Of a DNA stretch of 64,000 nt, positions 34,415-42,951 are shown piece after piece (the first letter of the stretch is position 1; every line of letters begins with the position of its first letter). The position numbers were made by a program, and so were the translations under genes. The notes below the pieces were generated by a model, which saw only the letters and a list, made by a program, of their open reading frames with translations, had not been told where the DNA came from and did not search any database. The stretch is from JBEVOS01 sp044226655 (GTDB lineage: Bacteria > Pseudomonadota > Alphaproteobacteria > Caulobacterales > Aquidulcibacteraceae): contig JBGAGO010000001.1 in assembly GCA_044226655.1 (NCBI GenBank), positions 868,001 to 932,000 on the forward strand. The letters are read 5' to 3'.

Positions 34415-34579
34415 TCAGCCGCGCCCCAGCGCGCGCGACCGGCGCGCGAAAGCGTAAATCATCGCGAAGAAGAGACCGCCGCCGCGCGCTTTGGCCGCGC
34501 GCTGATGACGGCGATCGAACGCATAGCATTCGCCGTCCGAAACGCCGGCTTCGAGCATCAGTGCGCCTAAAAGGTTCAT
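34415..34579 (-). CDS. Small hypothetical protein
   Basis: Possible 54-residue protein (MNLLGALMLEAGVSDGECYA, then a basic stretch and FFAMIYAFARRSR). The ATG at 34579 has an AGAGGCGG-like site and the codons have GC-rich third positions, but there is no recognisable family. The rest of the 34237-34681 gap shows only promoter-like sequence for the TauD gene. It may be chance; low confidence. Confidence 0.35.
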   Translation of the reverse strand: MNLLGALMLEAGVSDGECYAFDRRHQRAAKARGGGLFFAMIYAFARRSRALGRG

Positions 34580-34681
34580 GGCCGCCTCTGCCGCAACTAT
34601 TGCGCTCGCAGGCTGCTTCACCAAGGGCTGCAGCGGCGAGCGCGCCTAAAGCGTGTGTTGAGCCTGGCTCTGCAATGCGCA

Positions 34682-35608
34682 TCATGGCGCGCGTGCGGCG
34701 CCGGCCGTTTCCTCCTTGATCCATGAAATGAACGCGCGCACCGGCGGCGCGAGGTAGCGGCCGCGCGGCCATACCAGCCAATAGGCGAAGGCGACGGGCG
34801 TCTTCTCTTCGAACAGCGGCAGCAATCTGCCGGCCGCGACATCGTCGGCCGCGAGCGCTTGCTTCGCCAAGGCGATGCCATTGCCCGCAATCGCCTGCTC
34901 GATCACCATCGCCGATTGATTGAATTTGGTGCCGCGCGCGCCGGCCGCGCTGACGCCGCGCGCGCGCAGATACATTTCCCAATCGGGGCAAGAGGGATCG
35001 TTCTCCGCGTTCGCATCATGCAACAGCGGCGCGCGCAGCAAATCCGACGGCGTGCGGAACGGTCCGAAATTGGCGATCAGGCTTGGCGCCGCGACGGGCA
35101 GAACCGATTCCGCCATCAAACGTTCGGCGATGAGCCCTTCATAGGCGCCCGCGCCGTAGCGCACGGCGACGTCGATATCGCTCGCGGCGAAATCGACGAG
35201 GCTCATCTCCGCGGACACCCAAAGATCGGCGTCGGGATAAGCGGCGCGGAATTTGTCGATGCGCGCGAGCAGCCATTTCGACGCGAAGGAGGGCGGCGCC
35301 GAGATCGACACCACGCGGTTGCGCCGCGCCGAAGAGCGCAGCACGCGGCCGCTCGCCGCCAGCCGCTCGAAGCCTTCGGTCAGCTCCGACATGGCCGCCT
35401 GAAGCGTGCTCGTCGGCGCCACGCGCCGGCCGGTGCGGCGGAACAGGGGCGCGCCCGCCCAGGCTTCGATGATGCGGATCTGCTGGGTGATGGCGCCGGG
35501 CGTTACGCCCAGCTCCTCGGCCGCGCGGGCGAAGCTCTGCCGGCGCGCGCACGCCTCCAGCACGCGCAGCGCCAGGAGCGGGGGCATATGGTCCTGAGGC
35601 GTCGACAC
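34682..35608 (-). CDS. LysR-type transcriptional regulator (GcvA-like)
   Basis: 308-residue LysR regulator. The winged HTH is at residues 8-67 (LLALRVLEACARRQSFARAA, then ELGVTPGAITQQIR), followed by the linker helix and a periplasmic-binding-like effector domain (VVSISAPPSFASKWLLARI, DIDVAVRYGAGAYEG). The GcvA-like subgroup regulates diverse genes. It sits between a TauD gene and the SsuABC-TonB receptor operon, so it is a candidate regulator of organosulfur uptake. The GTG start at 35608 is used; ATG at 35587 is the alternative. Confidence 0.88.
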   Translation of the reverse strand: MSTPQDHMPPLLALRVLEACARRQSFARAAEELGVTPGAITQQIRIIEAWAGAPLFRRTGRRVAPTSTLQAAMSELTEGFERLAASGRVLRSSARRNRVVSISAPPSFASKWLLARIDKFRAAYPDADLWVSAEMSLVDFAASDIDVAVRYGAGAYEGLIAERLMAESVLPVAAPSLIANFGPFRTPSDLLRAPLLHDANAENDPSCPDWEMYLRARGVSAAGARGTKFNQSAMVIEQAIAGNGIALAKQALAADDVAAGRLLPLFEEKTPVAFAYWLVWPRGRYLAPPVRAFISWIKEETAGAARAP

Positions 35609-35671
35609 GGGCGCCGAACTCCACAGCTAACCTAATCACGAGTAAATCTATCGAGTAGATGTCGTCAATGG

Positions 35672-36427
35672 TCAGACAGCGGCGGCGCGCCTGTTGGGCG
35701 CGGTTTGTTCCGGCGACGGATCGGCCTCGACGCCCAGCAGCGCCAGGAGCTGCAGGCGCAGATCGGCGGCGGTTTCGGCGCGGGCATGGGGCTCGGCCGG
35801 GAGGGCGACCGGGATGTCGGCGGCCAGCCTTCCGTCCTCCAGAAGCACGATCCGGTCGGCCAGGGCGATCGCCTCGTCGACATCGTGGGTCACCAGCAGC
35901 ACCGCAGGGTGATGCGCGGCCGAAAGCCGGCGCACCAGGGCGTGCATTTTGAGCCGGGTCAGCGCGTCGAGCGCGCCGAAGGGCTCGTCCGCGAGCAGTA
36001 GGGCCGGCGCGCGCGCCAACGCCCGCGCGAGCGCGACGCGTTGTTGCTCGCCGCCCGAAAGCTCGTTGGGCCAAGAGCGTTCACGCCCGGCCAGTTCGAC
36101 CTCGGCCAAGGCGCGCTCGCCGCGTGCTTTGGCGTCGGGGCCGGAGAGGCCGAGCGTGACGTTCGCAAGGACGCGCTTCCAGGGAAGAAGCCGCGCGTCC
36201 TGGAAAATGACAGAGATGTCCGCCGGCGCGGCGATCTCGCCCGAGCCTTGCGCTTCGCGGTCGAGATCGGCGAGCGCGCGCAGCAGCGTGGATTTGCCCG
36301 AGCCGCTGCGGCCCAGCAGCGCCACGAATTCGCCCGCGCCGATGTCGAGATCGACGCCGTTCAGCACGCCCTTCTGCGTGAAGTGGCGCACCAGATTGCG
36401 GATACGGACAAGAGGCGGCTTGGTCAT
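35672..36427 (-). CDS. ssuB: SsuB-like aliphatic sulfonate ABC transporter ATPase
   Basis: 251-residue ABC ATPase of the nitrate/sulfonate/taurine group. Walker A GRSGSGKST (39-47), Q-loop FQDARLLPW (75-83), signature LSGGEQQR (123-130), Walker B LLLADEP (143-149) and the switch His181 are all intact. Residues LLPWKRVLANV are typical of SsuB/TauB. The ATG at 36427 overlaps the stop of ssuC (ATGA). It is the last gene of the operon TonB receptor-ssuA-ssuC-ssuB. A longer reading upstream is the ssuC region in the wrong frame. Confidence 0.92.
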   Translation of the reverse strand: MTKPPLVRIRNLVRHFTQKGVLNGVDLDIGAGEFVALLGRSGSGKSTLLRALADLDREAQGSGEIAAPADISVIFQDARLLPWKRVLANVTLGLSGPDAKARGERALAEVELAGRERSWPNELSGGEQQRVALARALARAPALLLADEPFGALDALTRLKMHALVRRLSAAHHPAVLLVTHDVDEAIALADRIVLLEDGRLAADIPVALPAEPHARAETAADLRLQLLALLGVEADPSPEQTAPNRRAAAV

Positions 36428-37305
36428 TGCGCGAGCGTCCTGCGCCAGGTGAGCAGCCGCGCTTCGAGCGTGCGCACGGCCGCGTCGGAGGCGAGGCCCA
36501 GCAGCGCGTAAAGCACGAGGCCGAGCAGAATGATTTCGGTCTGCGCGTAATTGCGCGCGAGATTGATCATGTAGCCGATGCCGCTGGTGGCGTTGAGCTG
36601 TTCGACCACGACCAGCGACAGCCACGCCGCCATCACCGCAAAGCGCAGGCCGAGCAGGAAGCCCGGCAGCGCGCCGGGCAGCACGACATCGAACAGGAAG
36701 CGCGTGCGCGACAGGTTGAGGCTCTCGGCCAGCTCCACATGCTTGATGTCGATGGCGCGCAGCGCGTTGTGCGTCTGCAGATAGATCGGAATGAACACGC
36801 CGATGGCGATGACGGTGACCTTCATGGTCTCGCCAATGCCGAACCACAATACGAACAGCGGAATGAGCGCCAGGCTCGGGATCGCGCGCTTCATCTGGAT
36901 GAGGCCGTCGAACAGATAGCCGCCGATCAGTGTGAGGCCCGAGATCAGCGCGACGATGAGGCCCGTGCTGACGCCGAAGAAAAGGCCCAGCGCCGCGCGC
37001 GTCGCCGAGGCGGCGATATGCGCTTGCAGCCGGCCGTGCGCGAACATGTCGATGCCGGTCTCGACCGCCACCCAGGGCGCGGGCAGCACGCGCGCGTCGA
37101 TAAAGCCCGTGGCCGAGCCGATCGACCAGAACGCCGTCACCAGCACCGGCCCCAGCAGCCAGCCCCAGGGCGCCGGCTTGGCGAGGCCAAGGCGCGTGCG
37201 CCGGTGCGGCGGCGCGGGGGCGGCGCGCCCGCCCGGATCGCGATAGGCGGCCGCGATTTCGAGCGGCGCGCGCGGCGATAGCGAATTGGCGGAGAAGGTC
37301 GACAT
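36424..37305 (-). CDS. ssuC: SsuC-like ABC transporter permease
   Basis: 293-residue inner-membrane permease of the sulfonate/nitrate/taurine family with about six helices. A soluble N-terminal part of about 45 residues is followed by WGWLLGPVLVTAFWSIGSAT. The EAA-type loop that touches the ATPase reads HVELAESLNLSRTRFLFDVV. The last helices include GIGYMINLARNYAQTEII, typical of SsuC/TauC. An AGAGG site precedes the ATG at 37305, and its TGA overlaps the start of ssuB. The upstream gap to ssuA is only 11 bases. Confidence 0.92.
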   Translation of the reverse strand: MSTFSANSLSPRAPLEIAAAYRDPGGRAAPAPPHRRTRLGLAKPAPWGWLLGPVLVTAFWSIGSATGFIDARVLPAPWVAVETGIDMFAHGRLQAHIAASATRAALGLFFGVSTGLIVALISGLTLIGGYLFDGLIQMKRAIPSLALIPLFVLWFGIGETMKVTVIAIGVFIPIYLQTHNALRAIDIKHVELAESLNLSRTRFLFDVVLPGALPGFLLGLRFAVMAAWLSLVVVEQLNATSGIGYMINLARNYAQTEIILLGLVLYALLGLASDAAVRTLEARLLTWRRTLAQ

Positions 37306-37316
37306 GAGCGCGGCCT

Positions 37317-38348
37317 CTAAGGGAGCGGTGGGGATTGGGCGATGACGGCTTCGAAGCGCCGATCGAACAGCGTGTCAGCGTCGAACGCGGCATGGCCAGT
37401 TTGCGGCGCGAGCAAATTGATCGCGTCCTGTTCGAGCGCGATGGCTTCATCCCATGAGGGCGGAACGAGAAGATCGCCGGTGGCCTCGGTGATGGCGCGC
37501 GCATCGGCCGGCGAAAGACCTTGATTGCGCACGTAATAGAGATCGGTCCATTCCGCGCGATGCGCGTTGATCCATGCCTGCGCGCGCGCCCAATACTGGA
37601 TGTAGACGCGAAGGGCCGCCGCTTTGCCGCGATCCTGCAGCACCTCCACGGGCGTGTAGAGCAAGGTCACGTCATCGCGAAATGGCCCGTGCGCCAGCAC
37701 GCGCCCGCCGCTGGCGATATAGCGCGCGGAGGCCGCGCCCGTGCCGATCGGCGCAGCGTCGACATCGCCGCTGGTGAGCGCGCTAATATAGACATCGCTG
37801 GTGCTCGGCAGATCGACGAGCGTGACATCCCTGGCGGCGACGCCCGCATGGGCCAAGGTGCGCAGCACGACCTCGCCTTGAATCTGGCCGGGGCTGAAGG
37901 CAATCCTTTTGCCGCGCAAATCCGCCAGCGTGCGAATGCCTGAGCGCTGCGACAGCGCAATGACATACGACGGGTGCGTCAGCGGGTCCTTGCGCACGCG
38001 CACCGCGATGATGCGCACCGGAATGCCAACCCAGGTGGCGTGGATCGGCGGCACATTCGCCACCGAGCCGACGTCGAGCGCGTGGCCGTGGAAGGCTTCG
38101 GTGACGGCGGGGCCGCCGGTGATCTCGGCCCATTGCACGGTGAACGGCAATTCCTTGTCCCAGCCAGTATGCTCCAGCACGCGTTGGGTGATGGGATCGC
38201 CAATGCGCAGGACGACGCCTGACGGCACGGTTTCCGGCAGCGGCGCAGTCAACGCCAACGCCTCGCCCGGCGGCGCGGCGGGCGGACGCGCGCAGCCGAA
38301 CGCGAAGAGAAGCGCCGTGAGCGCCGCGAAGATCGGGGCCAGGCGCAT
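37317..38348 (-). CDS. ssuA: SsuA-like substrate-binding lipoprotein
   Basis: 343-residue NMT1/SsuA-type binding protein. The signal peptide ends with the lipobox AFGC (Cys19), so it is a lipoprotein rather than free in the periplasm. Domain features are VVLRIGDPITQRVLEHTGWD, VQWAEITGGPAVTEAFHGHA, LADLRGKRIAFSPGQIQGEV and DVDAAPIGTGAASARYI. It likely binds aliphatic sulfonates or sulfate esters. Its ATG overlaps the TGA of the TonB receptor by one base (TGATG). The symbol is by family and context; the true ligand is unknown. Confidence 0.83.
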   Translation of the reverse strand: MRLAPIFAALTALLFAFGCARPPAAPPGEALALTAPLPETVPSGVVLRIGDPITQRVLEHTGWDKELPFTVQWAEITGGPAVTEAFHGHALDVGSVANVPPIHATWVGIPVRIIAVRVRKDPLTHPSYVIALSQRSGIRTLADLRGKRIAFSPGQIQGEVVLRTLAHAGVAARDVTLVDLPSTSDVYISALTSGDVDAAPIGTGAASARYIASGGRVLAHGPFRDDVTLLYTPVEVLQDRGKAAALRVYIQYWARAQAWINAHRAEWTDLYYVRNQGLSPADARAITEATGDLLVPPSWDEAIALEQDAINLLAPQTGHAAFDADTLFDRRFEAVIAQSPPLP

Positions 38349-40657
38349 CAGAAGCGCGCCCGCGCCGTTACGCCGAATGTGCGCGGCGTTCCCAGGCGTC
38401 CCGAAAAGCCATAGGCGCCGGCGCCGACGACGGACGCCGAGCCGAGCGATTGGAAATAGTCTTCGTCAAAGGCGTTATCGACCCAGAGCGCGATATCGTA
38501 CCGCTCGTCGTCGAACGTGGCGCCGAGGCGGAAGCTGGCCAGCGTATAGGCGTCGATCTTGGCGGCTTCGTTGAGCTGAACGTCGCCGTAAGCTTCCGAG
38601 CGATAGGATGCTTGCGCGGAGACGTAAGGCGAAGCCGCGCCGATCGACGGGAACTCGTAGCGCAGATTGGCGTTGGCGATCCATTCCGGCGATTGAAAGA
38701 GCGGCCGGCCTGTCAAATCGCACGGCGCCGTCACGCCGATGGCGCAGGGCGCGTTGGCGTAGGAGGCGTAGGTCGCGTGCGTGTAGGACGCATTGGCCGA
38801 GAGCCAGAGCCGCTCCGTCGGATGCCAGGAGAATTCCGCTTCGACGCCGCGCGATTCAACGTCACCGACATTGGCCAGGTAAGAACGCACGCCGGGCGGC
38901 GCGATATTCGCCTGCAGGCCGGTCAGATCCATCGAGAACGCGTTGATGTTGAAGATGGCGCGCCCGTCGAACAGCGTCTGCTTGAGCCCGATCTCCCAGT
39001 TCGACACCTCTTCCGGCGCCACCACGATCGACGTGCCGGTGGTGACCGCGGCGTTGAGATTGAGGCCCGCGGCTTTGTAGCCGGTGGAATAGGTCAGATA
39101 GATCAGCTGGCCTTCGTTCGGGTGCAGGCCGAGCGTGACGAGATAGGAGATGTTGTCGCCGTTGACGGTCTTGTCGTGATTGAACGGGATCGAGGTGGTG
39201 ACGAAGGGCGTGCCGCGCGTCGAGGTGATGGTGCGGCCCCAGCGTTCGTCTTCCGTGTAGCGCAAGCCGGATGTCAGCGTGAGCCAATCGGTGATGTCGT
39301 AGTTGAATTGGCCGAACACGGCCCAGGCGTCGCTCGTCGTCGTCGTGTCGCCGATATATTGCGAGCCTGGCGCGATCGTCACCGCCGGCGCGGCCGGGTT
39401 CGCGGTGCGATTATAGAACGTGTAGAACGCGCTCGCGTCCGTGCCGAACTGGTTGAGGATGTAATGGTCCTTCAGCTTCTGCGAGAAGAAATAGGCGCCC
39501 ACCTGCCAATCGAAGCGGCCGGGATCAGAGGCGAGGCGGAATTCCTGCGTGTATTGCCAATCGTCGGTCTGAGCGACGTTCACCTGAATCACGTCGAGCG
39601 GCAGACCGTCGCTGTCTTGCAGGGGCGCGAAATGCCAGAAACGGTAAGCCGTGATCGACGTGAAATTGAGCGCGCCGAGATCCCAATTGAGCTCGGCCGA
39701 GAGGCCGTGCTGATCGGTCTGCATGTGTTGGGGCGCGTTGTTGAGCGTGTAATCGTTCGTGGCCGTGGGCACATAGCCGAGCGCGGCGAGCGTGTTGAGC
39801 GTGCGCGCCGTCGTCCCGCCCGTGCTCAGCGGCAGCACGCTGTCGAGCACGCTGACGCAGCACGTATCGTCCTCCTCTGAATAATCGGCGGCGATGCGCA
39901 GAGAGACGGACTCGCTGGGCGTGTAGAGGAATTGCAGACGCACGCCATCGCGCTGAACGCTGTTGGCGTCATCGCCCGTGGTGCGGTTGTCGAGTACGCC
40001 GTCGCGGATGGTGTTGAAGGTGGTGAGGCGCGCGGCCAGCCGGTCGGGGATCAGCGGGCCGGTGAGGCTGAGGCGCAGCTGGCGGTAATTGTAATTGCCG
40101 AGCGAGGCTTCGATGGTCGCGGCGGGATCGAAGCTCGGCGCCTTGGTCGTCACATTGACGACGCCGCCGGACGTGTTGCGCCCGAACAGCGTGCCCTGCG
40201 GCCCGCGCAGGATTTCGAAGCGGTCGATGTCGATCAGATCGGACAGCGCCATGCCGGGCCGGCCGAGATAGACGTTGTCGAAATAGAAGCCGACGGAGGT
40301 GTCGAGCCCGTCCGAGGCCGATGAAATGCCGATGCCGCGAATGCCGACCGAGGAATTGCGCGGATTGGAATTGTACGCGGTGAAGCTCGGCGCCTGGCGC
40401 TGAATGTCTTCGAGCGTGTAGGCGCCGCGTTCTTCGAGCGTCGCGCCCGTCACCACCGAAAGCGGGATCGGCACGTCCTGGACGCGCTCGCGCTGGCGGC
40501 GCGCGGTGACGATGATGTCGTTATCGTTCGCGGTGGCCGAGGCGTCGGCCAATTGCGTCGACGCCGGCGCGCCCGATTGCGCATGCGCCAGAGGCGAAAA
40601 CGCCGCGCTGGCGGCGAAGGTCGAAAGCAGCAGAGCGAGGCGGCGCTGAGAGGCCAT
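38348..40657 (-). CDS. TonB-dependent outer-membrane receptor
   Basis: 769-residue outer-membrane receptor. A signal peptide ends near residue 26 (SPLAHAQ). The TonB box lies around DNDIIVTARRQRERVQDVP, the plug has RQAPSFTAYNSNPRNSSVGI and LRGPQGTLFGRNTSGGVVNV, and a 22-strand barrel follows, ending in the C-terminal Phe (TFGVTARARF). Being the first gene of an operon with ssuABC genes, it should carry a sulfonate, sulfate ester or similar sulfur source across the outer membrane. This is a SftP-like situation, by inference. Its 431-bp upstream region also drives the divergent TauD gene. Confidence 0.92.
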   Translation of the reverse strand: MASQRRLALLLSTFAASAAFSPLAHAQSGAPASTQLADASATANDNDIIVTARRQRERVQDVPIPLSVVTGATLEERGAYTLEDIQRQAPSFTAYNSNPRNSSVGIRGIGISSASDGLDTSVGFYFDNVYLGRPGMALSDLIDIDRFEILRGPQGTLFGRNTSGGVVNVTTKAPSFDPAATIEASLGNYNYRQLRLSLTGPLIPDRLAARLTTFNTIRDGVLDNRTTGDDANSVQRDGVRLQFLYTPSESVSLRIAADYSEEDDTCCVSVLDSVLPLSTGGTTARTLNTLAALGYVPTATNDYTLNNAPQHMQTDQHGLSAELNWDLGALNFTSITAYRFWHFAPLQDSDGLPLDVIQVNVAQTDDWQYTQEFRLASDPGRFDWQVGAYFFSQKLKDHYILNQFGTDASAFYTFYNRTANPAAPAVTIAPGSQYIGDTTTTSDAWAVFGQFNYDITDWLTLTSGLRYTEDERWGRTITSTRGTPFVTTSIPFNHDKTVNGDNISYLVTLGLHPNEGQLIYLTYSTGYKAAGLNLNAAVTTGTSIVVAPEEVSNWEIGLKQTLFDGRAIFNINAFSMDLTGLQANIAPPGVRSYLANVGDVESRGVEAEFSWHPTERLWLSANASYTHATYASYANAPCAIGVTAPCDLTGRPLFQSPEWIANANLRYEFPSIGAASPYVSAQASYRSEAYGDVQLNEAAKIDAYTLASFRLGATFDDERYDIALWVDNAFDEDYFQSLGSASVVGAGAYGFSGRLGTPRTFGVTARARF

Positions 40658-40899
40658 GAAGAGGTCAGTCCTGAAGGCGCGCGGACCAGACCGCCGCCGG
40701 CGGCCGGGGCGGGGTGCGCGTTGAGAAAAGGTGAAGGCTGGGCGCGCCTTACGCGGCGCGGGTCAGGCGGCGCGCAAACATCGCTGAGGAAGGGGGCGCG
40801 CCACCGCGTCTGCTCCAATTCACCTTGAAAACCAGGGCTGCTATCGAAAGCCGATTAATCCCGACAAAGTCAATGTAGTATGCCGGAGGCGATCTCTCT

Positions 40900-40922
40900 C
40901 GACTGTTTAGGCGCGCTCAATT
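40900..40922 (-). promoter_or_regulatory. Shared 23-bp element, copy 2 (upstream of TauD)
   Basis: On the plus strand it reads CGACTGTTTAG-GCGC-GCTCAATT; on the minus strand AATTGAGC-N4-CTAAACAGTCG, with the two flanking blocks identical to copy 1. It is 167 bases upstream of the plus-strand TauD start and 243 bases from the TonB receptor start. The orientation relative to the TauD gene is the same as copies 1 and 3 have to their LLM genes. Confidence 0.6.
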
Positions 40923-41001
40923 TTCGGCGGGCTCGAGTGCGCTACGTGTCGCCCATGATGAAGCCGCCGCGGAGCCCGCCCGCACTGGCGCCGCCGTCGC
41001 G

Positions 41002-41058
41002 ATGTTGCGCGCGCGCGGCGCGCGCTGCGCCTCAACCCGATTGACCGGCCGCGCATAA
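41002..41058 (+). promoter_or_regulatory. Candidate cysteine-containing leader peptide before TauD
   Basis: An 18-codon ORF (MLRARGARCASTRLTGRA) starts at ATG 41002 and ends with TAA 30 bases before the TauD start. It has one Cys codon and several Arg codons. Short Cys/Arg leader peptides control sulfur genes by attenuation in some bacteria, so this could report cysteine status. There is no clear ribosome site and the stretch is simply GC-rich, so chance is possible. Confidence 0.3.
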
Positions 41059-41088
41059 GCGCGCCTCCCTTTTGCTTCCGGAGTTCCC

Positions 41089-42066
41089 ATGACCACCGCA
41101 CCCATCCTTCGCCCGGTCTCCGACCGCTTCTCCTACCGCTTCGCGCGCATCAAAGTCGCGCCCGTCACGCCGGTGATCGGCGCGGAGATCAGCGGCGTCG
41201 ATCTACGCCAACAGCTCGACGATGAAACACGCGCGGAGATCGTCACGGCGCTCAATCAATGGCGCGTGCTGTTCTTCCGCGATCAGGACATTTCGAACGA
41301 TCAGTTCAAAACTTTCGGGCGCGCGTTCGGTCCGCTCACGCCCGCGCATCCGATCGCGGAAGGGCTCGATGACCATCCCGAAATCTGGGAACGCTCGATC
41401 ACCGATTATCGGGTGCAGCGCGTCGAGAGCGAGGCACGCCCGCCCAGCGCCCGCCCGCCGCGCGACTACAAAGGCTGGCATATCGACATCACCTTCGTCG
41501 CCAACCCGAACCGCTATTCCATCCTGTGGGGCGTCGAGATCCCGCCCTATGGCGGCGATACCGTGTTCGCCAATTTGATCGAAGCGTATGAAGGGCTTAG
41601 CCCGCGCATCCGCACGCTCGTCGATGGCTTGCAAGCCGTGCATCAGACCAGCAGCTATGATTCCACCAACGGCCGCCCGCGCCGCGATGGCAAACATCCG
41701 GGCCGGTTCGTCTCGCTGCATCCGCTGGTGCGCGTGCATCCGGAAACGGGCGAAAAGCTCTTGTTCCTCAACCCCGGCACGATCACGCATATCGCCGGGC
41801 TCAAAGAGCGTGAGAGCGCGCATCTGCTCGATCTGCTCTACGGAGAGATCACGCGGCCGGAATATCAGGTGCGGTTCCGCTGGCAGCCGAATTCGCTCGT
41901 CATATGGGACAATCAGGCCGTCGCGCATGCGGGCCCGATCGACTACGCGCATTTCGATCTCGCCCGCGTCGTGCGCCGCATCACAATTGCCGGGGACTTG
42001 CCGCGCGGCGCCGATGGGTTCGTGTCCCAGCCGCTCGAAGGCGAGTTGTTCGGCGTGATCGGCTGA
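41089..42066 (+). CDS. TauD/TfdA-family dioxygenase
   Basis: 325-residue Fe(II)/2-oxoglutarate dioxygenase. Iron ligands H131 and D133 (GWHIDITFVANP) and H280 (NQAVAHAG) are present, with the arginine pair in VVRRITI for the co-substrate. It begins after GGAG at the ATG at 41089. The ligand sites and the motif order match the dioxygenase at 33.3 kb, so the two are paralogues. Divergent from the TonB receptor/ssu operon, it most likely desulfonates or cleaves the imported organosulfur compound. Substrate not known. Confidence 0.9.
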   Translation: MTTAPILRPVSDRFSYRFARIKVAPVTPVIGAEISGVDLRQQLDDETRAEIVTALNQWRVLFFRDQDISNDQFKTFGRAFGPLTPAHPIAEGLDDHPEIWERSITDYRVQRVESEARPPSARPPRDYKGWHIDITFVANPNRYSILWGVEIPPYGGDTVFANLIEAYEGLSPRIRTLVDGLQAVHQTSSYDSTNGRPRRDGKHPGRFVSLHPLVRVHPETGEKLLFLNPGTITHIAGLKERESAHLLDLLYGEITRPEYQVRFRWQPNSLVIWDNQAVAHAGPIDYAHFDLARVVRRITIAGDLPRGADGFVSQPLEGELFGVIG

Positions 42067-42214
42067 CGATCGCGCGGGACGCTGCGCGCGCTGCTCCAAC
42101 ACACATCATCGTCACATGCGCGTGAGACCGGCCGGTTTCGCCGCCTCCAGACTTGCGCTCAATCTCGACTAGGCAGATGGGGTTTGGGCGGGGCGAGGTT
42201 TGGAGGAGCCGCCT

Positions 42215-42766
42215 ATGACGCGCAGTTCATTGGAATCCTCAGCGCCCCGGCGGGCGGGCCTCCTCAGCGTCGATGTGCGCTCGGCCTCTGGCGCGCGTCC
42301 TTTCGGCGGAACGCGGATCGCCCTCACATCGCGGCTCACAACAGGAGCCAGGCCCGACGTCTCCGGTCTGCACCGGCTGGCGTGGGATGGGTGCGCCGCG
42401 GTGATCGATCTGCGTTCCGCCGCCTCTCGCGCCGCTGACAGATTGCCGGCCGACGCCGCCGCTGCGGGTTTGCGCTGGGAGCCGCGCCCGATCACGCGTG
42501 AGGCGCCGGACGCGGCCGGCATCGCGCTTCTGGTCCGCGATCTCCGCCGCCAGCGCGAGGCGAGCTACATGTTCTGCGAAGACGGCCGCCTGTCGCTGAT
42601 GATCGGCCTGATGGCCGATGAGCGCATCCTCACCGAAGGCCATTTGTTCGCGCGCATGGCCGGCTGGGGCGCGCCGCTGCTTGAGCCTGGGCTGCGCGCC
42701 TTCGCGACGCTTTGGTACGCTGGCGCGACGCCGCCGCCGCCGGCCAGCATTACGCGTTTCGACTAG
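42215..42766 (+). CDS. Tyrosine/dual-specificity phosphatase-like protein with atypical active site
   Basis: 183-residue protein. Residues 45-130 follow the fold of small DSP/DUF442-like phosphatases: LHRLAWDGCAAVIDLRSAAS with the strand-turn, a helix with AAAGLRWEPRPI, and ASYMFCEDGRLSLMIGLM at the position of the HCxxGxxR loop. There the His is Phe and the Arg spacing is wrong, so it is probably not an active phosphatase. A TGGAGGAG site precedes the ATG at 42215. It follows the TauD gene by about 150 bp and may be independent. The fold assignment is tentative. Confidence 0.55.
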   Translation: MTRSSLESSAPRRAGLLSVDVRSASGARPFGGTRIALTSRLTTGARPDVSGLHRLAWDGCAAVIDLRSAASRAADRLPADAAAAGLRWEPRPITREAPDAAGIALLVRDLRRQREASYMFCEDGRLSLMIGLMADERILTEGHLFARMAGWGAPLLEPGLRAFATLWYAGATPPPPASITRFD

Positions 42767-42799
42767 AGAGCTTTTGCCAGTTTGGATGGCGCGCCCTCT

Positions 42800-42916
42800 G
42801 TCATTCCGGGGCGTCGCGCAGCGACGAACCCGGAACCCAGGGGCAGACGCGTCGCCCTTTGATCCCCTGGGTTCCGGCTCTGCGCCGCGCTGACGCGCGG
42901 CTCCGGCCGGAATGAC
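42800..42916. repeat. Long palindromic intergenic repeat (GTCATTCCGG type)
   Basis: A 117-bp near-perfect inverted repeat bounded by GTCATTCCGG (42800-42809) and CCGGAATGAC (42907-42916). It contains CCGGAACCCAGGGG/CCCCTGGGTTCCGG as a long inner stem and an internal GCGCAGCG/CGCTGCGC-like part. The layout resembles dispersed alphaproteobacterial repeats and may end the transcript of the phosphatase-like gene and of the convergent monooxygenase. Confidence 0.8.
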
Positions 42917-42951
42917 TGCTTCAATCGCTTAAGCCGGGATGCGACCCAAGC

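Larger units (their letters stand above)
40658..41088. other. Divergent promoter region: TonB receptor / TauD
   Basis: 431 bases without a supported standard gene. It holds the shared 23-bp element at 40900-40922 and a possible leader ORF at 41002-41058, which are listed on their own. The part nearest the TonB receptor is GC-rich; around 40830-40900 it is more A/T-rich, as expected for a promoter core. No CysB-like or other named site was recognised. Confidence 0.5.

Noticed and set aside
35672..37504. A single 610-codon minus-strand gene
   Set aside because: Only codons from 36427 on encode the SsuB ATPase; the upstream part is ssuC read in a wrong frame.
42800..42916. A rho-independent terminator
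   Set aside because: The stem is far too long and is not followed by a T-run; it fits a dispersed repeat better.
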